DNA from: Cordia subcordata
Taxonomy: Eukaryota; Streptophyta; Magnoliopsida; Boraginales; Cordiaceae
DNA length: 64,000 nt
Direction of reading: 5' to 3'
Assembly: GCA_028554755.1 (NCBI GenBank)
Contig: JAPTOF010000012.1
Coordinates: 7,593,501-7,657,500, forward strand
Both the position numbers and the translations under genes were made by a program. The first letter of the stretch is position 1, and the number at the start of each line of letters is the position of its first letter. Of the stretch, positions 35,985 to 47,700 are shown one piece after another. Below the pieces are notes generated by a model. It had not been told where the DNA came from. It ran no database searches and saw only the letters and a list, made by a program, of their open reading frames with translations.

Positions 35985-36708
35985 TGTTGGGTGTTTTTGT
36001 TTGTACCTCAAAAGGAATAGAATACTTCCCACATTAGAAAAGTTATAAATCTTTTCTCACTTTATATTAGATTTCACTCTAGTGGGCTTGTAAAAGAAAG
36101 GATAAGAGGTTGGGCTCGCGCGCATGAGATTTGGGCTGATAGTTCAAATTGGTGGATTTGCCCCCCCTGCGCGCAAGATATCCGTGAGGCCCGGTCCAAG
36201 CCACTTTTTAAAATTTATTATTTTTTGATTTTCAGAAGATAGTTTATTTTTAGCCTTAACGGAATAGTTCGAATTTTCCTCCTGGTGTTTCATTTTTTTT
36301 GAACAAGTAAAACATGTGCTTAAAAGTCTACCTGCAATTTCTCTTTAGCTGTTGAAGACTAGGTATTTATCACTTTTAGCTGCATCTTTTTCGAGCTACT
36401 CTGTTGAGCCTGAAGCCTATAAATAGCCCTCCATTCCAAGCTAATGCACTACAACAAAATCCTTCTCCTCTACTCTGTTCAAAAAGACTGCTGGGTATTT
36501 TTTCATATTAAGTTTCTTTTGCTGTTCCTGAACCTAGTTCAAAACTAGAAGAGCTTGTTGAATCCTGGGGGATACGCTTACAGTTGGGCGAAATATCCTT
36601 AAGGACAGTGTTCATAACACGCCTCAAGCTAGTATCTGATTTTGCTACGTTATTTTTGCACTTGTTCTACTGTTGAGTTTATTTCCTTTAGACTACATTT
36701 TTACAACA
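35985..36708 (+). repeat. 3' LTR of Copia-1
   Basis: 724 bp, nearly identical to the 5' LTR by eye (scattered single changes and a few 1-base indels), followed by the AGATG target duplication. Confidence 0.88.
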
Positions 36709-39283
36709 AGATGACAGTAATTATTTTTTTCCTAGTTGAATAAAAACCAAATTATTATCATATATTTATTATTGTAACATGTCACAGAAAATATATCATA
36801 TATTCAACATCAGGAAACTATGTTTATAAACGTTGAAAACATTTACTTGAAGGACCTTACCAGAACATATCATGATGCAAATATTGGAGCACAAGAAAGT
36901 ACAAATTCAATATGCTCACTGATAAATACTCAAGTAAACATCATAGATGTACTATTAATTCATTTCATACATTTTAACAACTTATTAATGATCAGCTAAT
37001 CATAATTTTTATTAATGATTAGCAACTTACATATGATGTTGGAATGCGTCATAGTTATATGCAACTCTTTCCAGTTACTCTTATTCCTCACTTCATTTCG
37101 TTTTTGTTTCTTTCTCTAACATCTTTTTGTTTTTTGCCTCCAATGTTTGTGTATCAGCAATACAAGGATACGCGTTTGGCCATGCAAATGGTAGAGAAAA
37201 TGCAAAAGATAATGATGAGTGATCATTTTGCAAAAGTCCCGAAAATGGTAGAGAAAATGCAAAAGATAATGATGAGTGATCATTTAGCAAAAGTCCAGTA
37301 GTGCAATTAACCAAACACCAAGAGTAGTCCATAGAATTCTACAGACTTCTAGATGAATGTTTAGATGTATGCTTTTATAAGGATATTCACTATTTTGCCT
37401 TTTGAATTTTGTTCTTTTTATGAATGGATGGTATATTTTGAACTAAAAGTGAAAATGTATACTTTGCCTATTAGTAAAGCACTCCTCTGAAAATGTTCTA
37501 TTTATGAACAGATGGTGTCAATATCTTTTGGTTTTAGTGTAATCTTTGAAGTGGTGTATCATGAGCAATGTTTTAAAAACCAGACCGAATTGGCTGGTCA
37601 AACTGATCTAATCGAGAATTAGTAAAACAGGAGAGCTGAGCAGTGCTTAAAAATCGAAAAGTTCAAAAACTGGAAAAAAATTAGTTAGACCAACCGAACT
37701 GATTGACTTGGCTAGAACCGATTGAACTTGATTTTTATAAATTTATTGTGCTGTATGTTATTTTAGTTTGTTGGGCTTAGCTTTATTGATTGCCACAGTT
37801 CACAACCAGTTCAAAACAGCCAAGAGAGAGGGGGTGGGGTGGAGGGGAGAGGAAAACAAAACCTATAGCAATTTGAATGCAATGATTATTGATGTAAACA
37901 GTGAATTGCTATTGTGACTGTTGCTGTTAGTTCAGTTGATAGAATTAAACATGGGGCTTTGTTTTAATGATTATTGTGACTTTAACAGAATGATTATTGT
38001 TTAAATTCATTGTTTACATCAACAATGATTAATTTGGTTTTTTGCTAAACGTGGGGTTCTATTTTGAATATTTGATTGTCAAGGATGCTTATATGGTTAT
38101 TTATCTTCTTTTTGGAATATTTTCATGTATTTAGTTTTTTTTTAAATGTTTATATACATTATATATATAAATCATATTTTTCTTTAGCAATATTTTGAAA
38201 ACCGGACCTGACCGGCTGGTTGGACCAGTTCAACTGGGAACCAGTAAAATCGAGGGGCCGAGCAACGCTTAATAACTGAAAAGCTCAAAAACCAGAAAAA
38301 ATTGATTATTCCTGACAAAACGGTTAACCCAGTTAGAACTGATCAAACCCGACTTTTGTAAATTTATTAGGCTTCATGTTATTTTAGTTTGTTGGACTTA
38401 ACTTTGTTGATTGTCACAGCCCACAACCAGTCCAAAACAACTAAAAGAGTGGGGGAAAAAAATCTATAGCAATTTGCATGCAATCAAGAGTCAGCAATTT
38501 GAATATTTTATTGTCAATGATGCTTATGTGGCTATTTATCTTATTTTTTTAAACATTTTCATGTATTTATATTTTTTTTAAAAATGTTTATACACATTTC
38601 ACATATAAGTCATGTTTTTCTTTAGCCTTTACTCTTTGCTGGATGCAAACAAAAAACTAAATATGAAGATGACGTTATGTGAAAGTCAGTCCGGTCGAAC
38701 CATTGGTTGGACCAGTTGACCCGAGAACCAGTAAGATGTCCGATTCGCTAGCCGATTTGATTTTTAAAACATTATTCTTTGGCCTTTACTTTTTATTGGA
38801 CGCATATAAGGCTAAGATATGAAGATGATGTTATGTGAATGTTGGTCTAACCAATCAGACTAGTTGACTCAAGAACCAGTAAGGTGCCTGATCACGAGAA
38901 TCTTGCTCCCAATATTTTGCAACTAAGAATGAATAATTCAAAACTAAGTAATTAATATTGCTAGATTGTTGCCAATGTCTTGCAACTAAAAATGAATAAT
39001 TCAAAACCAAGTAATTAATATTGCTAGATTAGTTGTAACGCAAATTTTTTATCAGTAAAATTGTCATCATGATCTTCAAACCTTCTTCCAGCTTGCACTC
39101 TATCCCCTAGCGCCTCTATTTAATGCGTATGATTATTAGCTCTAATGGAGAATTGAATTATGGGACTGCTGATTACCTTGCAGGCTACAATAGTTTTACC
39201 AGATGAGCCATTAGATGCTTAAGGAGCTGCTATTTGAATCTTAATAGCTAATTTAGTATATTGAAATATGAAAACAGTTTTGA
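36709..39283. repeat. Non-coding stretch with dispersed internal repeats
   Basis: Two 57-bp tandem units lie at 37188-37244 and 37245-37297. A roughly 280-bp sequence rich in ACCGGTT-like motifs (GGCTGGTTGGACCAGTT, then GAACCAGTAAAAT) occurs at about 37575-37830 and 38195-38435, with shorter pieces at about 38680-38775 and 38845-38890. The repeated segments look like old interspersed repeat copies. No gene is supported; the 85-codon frame at 37044-37301 reads through the 57-bp repeat. Confidence 0.6.
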
Positions 39284-39410
39284 ATGTCTAGTGCATTGGA
39301 GACTCTATGTGGACAAGTTTATGGAGCAGAGCAATATAACAAGCTTGGAGTCTACAGTTATGATGCCATTATATCTCTTCTTCTTGTTTGTGCATCGATA
39401 TTATTCTTAT
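39284..39410 (+). pseudogene. MATE (DETOXIFICATION) transporter exon fragment
   Basis: The translation starts [20 protein letters not shown], very close to the conserved segment of plant MATE efflux carriers (normally [13 protein letters not shown]). It is followed by a hydrophobic stretch of about 25 residues like the next membrane helix, after which similarity fades. No other MATE exons are visible on either side, so this is a fragment. Full MATE proteins have about 480 residues and 12 membrane helices. Confidence 0.65.
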
Positions 39411-39470
39411 GCTATTCTTCAATCTTTGATATGCTACTTGCAAACTCAGAGTTAGACCATGGCAATGATA

Positions 39471-40458
39471 TGGTATATATGCATTGTCTTATTAGTGGAG
39501 AATTTAAAGCTGGACGGACAATAAAGGGAGATTGAATTATAATGGAAAGAAATTTGAGTTAAAGAGGGATTGATTGAAAAATTAATTTTGGTAGAGAAAA
39601 ATAAAATAGGAAAAATATATTAAGAGGAGAGAGAAAAGTAGAAAGAATAAGAAGATGAATAAATAAAAAAAGATTATCTAGTTGGTATGCCAATTAGGAT
39701 GCCACATAAGAGGTAATAAAAGAATAATATTAAAAGGGGTGATATATATATATATATATATATATATAGTAATTATATATTTATATATTTATAAATTGAC
39801 TCAATATGTTGAACAACAGGAACACGGTCAAAATGGAGAGAAAAGACAAGAAAAGAAAAACAAAAACAAAAAAGCAAATAATATTTATTAACATAAATGC
39901 ATTTCGCAAAATGAGCAATGATCTTTGAAGCGTTTGCGCAATATTGTATCATGCGCATAATTATAATAGTGATTTGCATAATTATAATAGTGCTTCAAAT
40001 CAGTCCCTTTTTCTAGCACATAAATAGAGTACTTACGTTTCAAGTCATCCATTTCTTCTAGCATTTATATGAATAACTATTTATATATTAAATGTCAAAT
40101 TTTACATAAATAGAGTACTTACGTTTCAAGTCATCCATTTCTTCTAGCATTTATAAGAATACTATTTATATATTAAATGTCAAATTTTACATAAGAGGGA
40201 AAGGTAATTATTATGGCCCTATTGTTTGCTTACTGACCAAGAAAGGTCAAAGGTGGTCATCACCTTGTAATTGTTTCTCTTGACAAATTTTATCTCTCGC
40301 AGCCAAATTGAGACAAGGGTTACACCTTTTAAGACTCTTCCACCAAATATTCATTTCTTCTTCTCTAACGTTCTATAATAAATTATCGTCAAATTCATAT
40401 AATCGATCCAACCAAGTCATATCATTATCATAGAATATACAACCTGTAAGCAACTGAG
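39471..40458. other. Intergenic region with AT microsatellite and 86-bp duplication
   Basis: An (AT)n run at about 39742-39768. A tandem duplication of 86 bp (40019-40104 and 40105-40190) with the core AGAGTACTTACGTTTCAAGT is nearly exact. The segment from about 40200 to 40458 may be the promoter of the next DUF3774 locus. Confidence 0.6.
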
Positions 40459-40723
40459 ATGAGTTTTGAGGCACGCGAGTAGGGTGTGGTGGAGAGCAGT
40501 ACAAGGACTGAAGGACGACGGAAAGTCTAGAAAAGGATGGACGTTCAAACATCCTCAGACAAGATCACCTCCTTCAGAATCCGAGAATTCATCATCAAAT
40601 AATCGAAAAGTTCGAGTAGTTTCAAGTGTCACACAGTCGGGAAAGAATATTGATAAATGCAAGGTGAGAGAACCTGAGAAGGCTGAGCATTTTATGCACA
40701 TCATTTGTTGGGGACCTCGTTAA
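40459..40723 (+). pseudogene. DUF3774 wound-induced family relative, 5' frame broken
   Basis: The frame ending at 40723 shows the family layout: RHASRVWW, then LKDDGKSRKGW, a Ser/Asn-rich middle, and a tail EKAEHFMHIICWGPR that resembles the family's ESLRTVMYLSCWGPN. No ATG opens this frame. The only nearby ATG (40459) is in another frame and meets TAG after seven codons. One indel between 40459 and 40466 would explain this. The tail is also divergent. It is probably a degenerate copy. Confidence 0.6.
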
Positions 40724-40920
40724 GTTAGGGCATGTTTAGTTGGTTTTGTCTTGTTAAAAGAAAAATAAAATCCGTGTTAATTGGATTTTCAGTTTTAATT
40801 ATTGATCGGTTAACATAGGAACTCTTTCGTGCATAATTTTGACGGGAGATCGGGAATGTAATCCTCTGTAAAGTTTTCGTTGAATCAATGAGGATAACTT
40901 GCTTATCTAGCAAAATAAAA

Positions 40921-41320
40921 AATATTACGCGTGGTGCCTAAATAATAATTTATAGTGCATTGGAAAGTAATTAAATTAGGTTCGAGAACTTGCATATTTG
41001 AGAATGAAGGAGGACAAGATGGGAATCCTTGCTAGGCAAAGATGGTGAACAAATTCAAACCTTTCTCCAACGTTGTTTGCCAAAGAGTAAAAGTTTTCTC
41101 ATGTGTGGAAAAATTAAAGTAATTTCAAATTAAATATCTATCATGACTTCTTTATTATATTTTCTTGAGTAAATGAGGAACATAGCAATCAGATCAAAGT
41201 CGAAACTAGCTAATCTCGCAATGTTAGCAAGAAAGTATATGCATCTCACAATTGTACATAAGGCAGACACTTAATCTTGGTTTTGTTCCGAGTTTCTTAA
41301 GTCAAATTCACGTTGATGAG
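40921..41320 (+). repeat. Segmental duplication, copy A
   Basis: About 400 bp matching 50719-51113 at roughly 85-90% by eye, for example CTAAATAATAAT, GAACTTGCATATTTGAGAAT, AAATTCAAACCTTTCTCCAA and GTCAAATTCACGTTGATGAG. In copy A the sequence continues past GATGAG; in copy B it is interrupted there by a Copia element. Confidence 0.85.
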
Positions 41321-42180
41321 GAGAGGGTTAGGAACAGATCTTTACCTATGAGTTAAAATTAAAGCTTCATGTATACATGATAGCTTTTCGAGTAGATCCA
41401 ATAACTGTTTGTATAATTATGATTAAATAAATAATTTTTGTAATTTATTAGTCTCAATTTTTTTTTTTCAATAATAAATCATGAAAGTGATTGTTTGCTC
41501 AAACTAAGAATTCTTTTGCATGACATGCATGTTGTGAAACAGCTAAAATGAAAGCATTTTAGATATTTTGCATATTGCTACTATATCAAACCCCTGGCTG
41601 ATCCAGAATTTTTTTTTCGATAGGAGTTATAATTCATAGTTAAATAAATGTAAAAGGAAACAAATAATAATAATTCAAGGCAAGTATAGATTGTATCCGC
41701 CCTTGTACTGAGCTAGCGTTGTTTGCTGCTTTTAAACCTACTCCTTGTCTTCAGGTACACATTCAAAGTCCTTTGCATTGTCAGTTATCAAAAACGTCAA
41801 TCTTCAATTCGATTCGTGAGCTCTATATTGCTACTCAACAATTAAAACCATGGGCTCTTTTCACTATTAATTCTGACCAAATTCTGAAACAACTTCTATA
41901 GTTTTGAACGATGAAACTTATAGCTAAACATATATAAGCTTCAATTCCAGTAAATAGTTGAGACTACTTCTTTAAAAGTAATTAATAAATTCGATTTGGA
42001 TCCCATAAGGAGCGGCGGTTGAGTTGGGGAGTCAGGGCTACGGGTTAAAGAAATGGAAAAAAATTAAGAAAAAAAAAAAAGAAGAAAGATGTGTTGGATG
42101 ATTCATTCATCTTGGGAAGAAAAAAAAAAAATTGCTACAACAATTGCTCAAAGCTTAAATTATTAGTTAATTTTTACATT
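41321..42180. other. Intergenic region
   Basis: No supported gene. The 60-codon frame at 41719-41901 shows no domain. This is the stretch expected to continue the segmental duplication beyond the window on the other copy. Confidence 0.4.
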
Positions 42181-42411
42181 TTAGTTGGGGCCCCACCAGC
42201 TCAAGTACATAACAGTTCGAAGTGACTCCTCGGCCTGCTTGAGCTTCTTGTTGCTACTGGCAGCTTTTGTAGCCTCTTTGAAGGATTTCGATTTATCTTC
42301 TGCAGAATGTTTTCTCAGACGAAAAACATTATCAGAAGCAGGTTTACCACTTCTGTTAGAGGATTCCAATTGATCTTTGATTTCTGCTGTGTTCTGCATA
42401 TTTCTTAACAA
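42181..42411 (-). CDS. DUF3774 wound-induced family protein
   Basis: Complete 76-aa frame from ATG 42411 to the stop at 42181. The C-terminus QAEESLRTVMYLSWWGPN is the family signature. The first 50 residues are Lys/Ser/Asn-rich and poorly conserved, as in other members. It is hydrophilic with no signal peptide or membrane segment. DUF3774 proteins respond to wounding and other stresses; biochemical function is unknown. The usual Cys before W-G-P is Trp here. It has a good TATA box upstream. This is the only intact member of three in the window. Confidence 0.85.
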   Translation of the reverse strand: MLRNMQNTAEIKDQLESSNRSGKPASDNVFRLRKHSAEDKSKSFKEATKAASSNKKLKQAEESLRTVMYLSWWGPN

Positions 42412-42502
42412 TTGAAAGCAAATAACTATGGCTTTTTTTTTTTTGTTGGATTCTGGGTACTAATTTTCTGCTTGTTAGTGGATAGTAAAGCTTTGATTGA
42501 GG

Positions 42503-42513
42503 TTATATATAGA
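42503..42513 (-). promoter_or_regulatory. TATA box of the intact DUF3774 gene
   Basis: The minus strand reads TCTATATATAA about 95 bases before the ATG at 42411, the expected place for a strong inducible plant promoter. Confidence 0.6.
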
Positions 42514-43801
42514 GGCCAGCCCAGCAGACAGATTTTTTATACACTCGGAGTGAAAGGAAGTTCCGGCTCACTTTAAATATTGATATACGTGGAGTTTTTA
42601 AAAGCGTCTCATCTAACTTTTTCATTTCATTATGTTAAAGATTTTATTTGTGACTTGAACTCACGGCTTTTAGACCAAAAAAGATCATATCTGTTTTTAA
42701 GAAAAAATGGAGTAAGCATTTTGTATGGCTATAGTTAACAACGTCGAATTGAGCAATTAAAGCAATTAACTAGTCTGAAGTCTATCACTAACTGCATAAT
42801 GACTTCAGGATGTTTTTGGGCCTACCACGTGAGAAAAGTTAATTAAAAGTGACTTGAATTGCTATTTGTAAATCTAGTACTTCTCCTTTGGATACCATTT
42901 TTTTTAATTATTATTTTTAATCCCCGCCCCCGCCCCCAACAATATTTAATTCGTTGTTGCTCGTGGAATTGGGGCTAAGTAGAACTCAAGTCATAATTAC
43001 GAGAAAGTAATTTCAATCACTTATATTATCTTTAAAATCCAAAATATCATATCAAATTAATAGTGAACTATCCTTGAAATCTAGATACCATATTGGATTA
43101 ATAGCAAAGCGTTTGTTATATTTTTTTCGATCTAACCTCCTGTTTCTCACGGGATTCGGACTAAATAATGCTCAAGTCATAATTCTTAAAAAAATAGTGT
43201 TAGTCAATTGAATTATTCCTAAAATCCAATATATCATATTAGGTTAATAACAAAGCATACAAAAAACTGATTCTATAAGAATAGCACTCAGGTTGCTTCC
43301 ACGGAGACTGGAGCATCGAACGTCTTTGCATGTGAGCTTGCTTACAGATGAATCTTAAAAAAAAAAATTAAAGCTTTTGATTCATGAGGGGACTTGAGGA
43401 TAAGATCAAACTCACGAGCTTGTCAGATGTTGAAAAGCCTTCTATCATCAAGTTGTAGTATCTTTTTTTCGTACATAATTTTTTTTTAAAGAAAAAAGAA
43501 AGGTAAAAAAGACCAGTAGCTGTCTTAATATAGCATAATAAGAAAAAGGTGTAAAATACTCTATAGCTCCCGGTGTCCCCTGAAATTGACATAATAGGCC
43601 CTGGGTCCTGCCGTACCTTTTTTTGGAGTAAAATTAATCCATTTGGATTGACTTCGGGGTGCAAAAATACATTTTCTTTTTTGTAAAATTTTTTAAAACT
43701 GTGTTTTTAGAAGCTCGAGTTTCTTGCTTTTAGTTTAAACTTTTTCAGAATTTTTAACTTTTCTGAAAATTAATACAAATATTTATTACAAAACATAATG
43801 A
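42514..43801. other. Intergenic region
   Basis: Contains a diverged roughly 185-bp repeat (about 42955-43080 and 43130-43260, sharing CTCAAGTCATAATT and AATATCATAT). It is otherwise AT-rich with no supported gene. The last five bases (43797-43801, AATGA) are the target duplication of the next element. Confidence 0.5.
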
Positions 43802-44730
43802 TGTTGTGAAAAGATTAGTACGGACATTCATGACCCAAAATCAAATATAATGACTTTGAGAGTAAAAGTGGTAGTTGTCTTCTACCAATAAAAATTGGAA
43901 CTAACATGCAAAAGCTATATGTTGATTTGTATTGGATTTTCTTGCAACAAACATTTATTATTTTGTTCCCTCCATTCTTAGCTTATATATATCATGGGTT
44001 TGGATGAGTTTTGTAAAGTTAAGGAGTAGAAAATTTTTAAGAGAAATAGAAAGTATATTTAAGAGATTGAAATAAAGTTTAGTTCTCTTTATATTTTCTC
44101 TCAATATATTTCTCTCTTTCATAATTATTTTATAACATGTTATCAGCACGAATTTCTGCCGACAAGGCGTTTTGCAAATTATTAAAGGAAGCACGATCCG
44201 ACAAAAGTTTCGGTAACAGTTCTTATTTTATTATATCATGTCTATAGGATAAAGTTTTTTTTAATATCTTATTTATTTTATATTGCATTTATCCTGAAAA
44301 TAAAATTCTTGTTAAATTATTTCTTTAAAACATTAACATGTTCTCTATTTAATGAAATAATGATTAAAAAATAATAATAATAAAGATAATAACAAAGACC
44401 GTGATTTTTAAGACCCGACTACCGTGAATTCTAGGACGTGATTACCTTGACTCTTGGACATGTGATTACCATGACTTACAAAAAAAAAATGATGATGACT
44501 TCTAAGGACATAAACACTAATATAATTACATAACGATTAACTGTAACAATTATACTAACATGCTATTTAAAATTGACATATTATATTATATTATATCACG
44601 CTTATAGGTTTCATATATCATATTTGTAATTTATTCCTACGTACTTATATTTATTGATTTACAAGTTATATCAGGTAAATATATTATTATTTCACTTACT
44701 AATTTATTTTTGATATATGCTAGATTTATT

Positions 44731-47700
44731 ATGTCAAATCTCACGAAACTTGAGTTCGTGGCCCTTGATATTTCTGGCAACAATTATTTATTATGGATCC
44801 TTGATGCCGAAATACATCTCAATGCCAAGAACCTTGGAGAAACAATTAACGAATGAACTAACGCATCCTTATAGGATCACGCTAAAGCATTAATATTCCT
44901 TCGTCATCATCTCCATGAAAGGCTTAAAACCGAATATTTTACAGTAAAGGATCCACAAATCCTTCGGTAAAATTTGAAGGAAAGATTTGATCATCATAAA
45001 ACAGTAATCCTTCCTAAAGCTCGCTACGAGTGGATTCACCTGTAATTGTAGGATTTTAAAACTATAAGCGAGTATAACTCCACTATATTTAGAATTATTT
45101 CACAATTAAAATTATGCAGACAAAAAATCACTGATGAAGACGTGTTAGAGAAGACATTCTCTAGTTTTCACGCATCTAATATGCTCTTACAACAATAGTA
45201 TAGAGAGCGTGGCTTAAAAAAATATTCGGAGCTAATCTCATGTCTTCTTGTTGCTGAGCAAAATAATGAGCTCTTGATGAAAAACCATCAAACACGACCA
45301 ACTGGCTCAGAACCATTTCCTAAAATGAGTGAAATTGCATCTTCTGAGGTGAATGTTACATTATCAAATAATTATGGTCATGGGCGTGGTCATGGTCGTG
45401 GTTGTGGTCGTGGTAATGGTTGTAATTTTCATTGGTCAAATAGACCAAATTTCAAAAGACAAGAAAACTATGACAAAAGAAATAATTTACGAAATAAATC
45501 TTTCCAACATACTTAAAGTAATTGCTATAGATGTGGCATGAAAGGACATTGGCATCAAACATGTCGTACCGCTAAACATCTTGTGGATCTTTATCACGCT
45601 TCGTTGAAAGAAAAAGGAAAAGGTGTGGAGACAAATCTTGTTGAACGAAATACTCAAATAAATTACACACACCTTGATTGCTCTGACTTCTTTGAAGATA
45701 CTACTAAAAATATTGAACAATTGATTGTTGATGGAAATATCCATCCAAATTAACCTTTATGTAAAAATAGAACGTTTTTGTTATGTCAAACTGTTTGTCA
45801 CTTTAATGCTTAATTTTAGCTCAAATGTAATATCTATATTTTATGAAATTAATGTCGTATCTTTGCTAATATTTGTGTATTTTCTTTATTGCTATTATGA
45901 AGAACTATGGGTTTGCATCATATTAATGATGGAGAAATATGTTTGGCTGATAGTGCTACAACAAATACTATTATCAAGAACAATAAGTATTTCTTCCAAC
46001 TGAAATTAGCCCGATGCAATTGTCAATACAATAGCTGGTTCTGCAAAGCTAATTGAAGGTTCTGGTAGAGCTTGTGTTATGTTTTTTGGAGGAACAAAAA
46101 TGATAATAAGCAATGTCTTATATTCTAGAAGATCAAAACGGAATTTACTCAGTTTTAGAGATATACAAAAAAATGGTTATCATATTGAAATCATGAAGGA
46201 AGGCAATAAAAAATATCTCTATATCACATCACTTATATCTGGCAAAAAACATATATTGGAAAAATTGCCAGCATTATCTTATGGACTATATTGTACTTAT
46301 ATAAATCCTATGGAATCACGTGCTATGATAAATTAGAAGATAATTGATCCAAAGAATTTTACTCTTTGGCATGATCGCCTTGGATATCTAGGTGCAATAA
46401 TGATGAGACAAATTATTGAAAATTCATATGGGCACTCATTAAAGAGTAAAAAAAACTCTCATCAATTGAATTGTCATGTGCTGCTTGTACCTAAGGAAAA
46501 TTGATTATAAGGCCATCTCCAACTAAAATTAATGCTGAAAACCCTGCATTTTTAGAATGAATTCAAGGGAATATATGTGGGTCTATTTTTCCAGCATGTG
46601 GACCATTTCGATATTTTATAGTACTAATAGATGCCTCCACATTTTTGTTACATGTCTTCTTATTATCCACTCAAAATGTGGCATTTGCAAGACTTTTTGC
46701 ACAAATAATCCGTTTACAAGCACAATTTTTTTATTATACAATCAAGAAGATTCGTCTTGATAATGCAGGAGATTTTACATCACAATCTTTTAATAACTAT
46801 TTTACATCAATTGGAATTATAGTTGAGCATCCTGTGGCTCACATATATACTCAAAATGGTTTAGTAGAATCTTTTATTAAACATTTATAGCTAATCGCTA
46901 GACCACTAATGAGAACTAAGTTGCCTAGTTCTACTTGGGGACGTGCCATATTGTATACTGCAGCACTAGTTCGGATAAGACCAACTGCTTATTATAAATA
47001 TTCCCTTTTACAATTGGTTTCTGGTCAAGAACCAAATATATCCCATTTAAAAATATTTGATTGTGCAGTATATGTTCTAATTGCTTTACCACAGTGCACA
47101 AAAATGGGACCACAAAGAAGACTGGGTATATACGTTGGTTTTGAATCTCCATCAATCATTAAATATCTTGAACCCTTAACTGGAGATCTTTTACAGCACG
47201 TTTTGCTGATTGCCAGTTTGACAAAACTGTATTCCCAATATTAGGGGGAGAAAAACAAAAGTTGGAAAAATAAGAAATTACATGAAATGCATCATCTATG
47301 ACTCATTTTGATCCTCGCACAAATCTAAAAAATATTCATCTATAAAATATTGCTCATCAATTGCCTGATGCATTCATTGATACAAAGAAAGTGACTAAGT
47401 CACATGTTCTAGCTCGAAATGCTCCCGCTAGAATTGATATTTCAAAAGAGTAATCTAATACTCTAGCAAATGAGCCTACAGCACGTCAAAAACATGATAG
47501 ACCAATTGGTTCAAAAGATAAAAATTCTCAAAAAAGGAGAGAGCTGAATAAGCAAGTTGGCATTTTCAAGGTTCTTAATGATCTTGTAGATGTCGCAAAA
47601 ACTGCTAAAAAGGCAACACCAGTAGAGAATCAGGTACCTGAGTGTGAGAAAAATAGTGACAATATTGAAAATGAAGAGATCTCAATTAATTATATCTCTA

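Larger units (their letters stand above)
28910..36708 (+). mobile_element. Ty1/Copia retrotransposon (Copia-1) with nested solo LTR
   Basis: 5' LTR 28910-29635 and 3' LTR 35985-36708 start TGTTGGGTG and end TTACAACA. The flanks carry a perfect 5-bp target duplication, AGATG (28905-28909 and 36709-36713). The internal part encodes gag, protease, integrase, RT and RNase H in the Copia order but is broken by frameshifts and stops, and by a solo LTR inserted at 31040-32882. Removing the solo LTR leaves about 5.96 kb, a normal Copia length. The purine tract GTGGGGGAT precedes the 3' LTR. Confidence 0.92.

Noticed and set aside
37044..37301. 85-codon frame ending in a repeated Met/Lys peptide
   Set aside because: The repeat is a 57-bp DNA duplication; no domain and no family likeness.
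41719..41901. 60-codon frame between the DUF3774 loci
   Set aside because: Too short, no domain, no conserved neighbour.
43560..43664. Minus-strand frame that briefly looked organelle-derived
   Set aside because: No convincing match to a plastid or mitochondrial protein; surrounding text looks like dispersed repeat.
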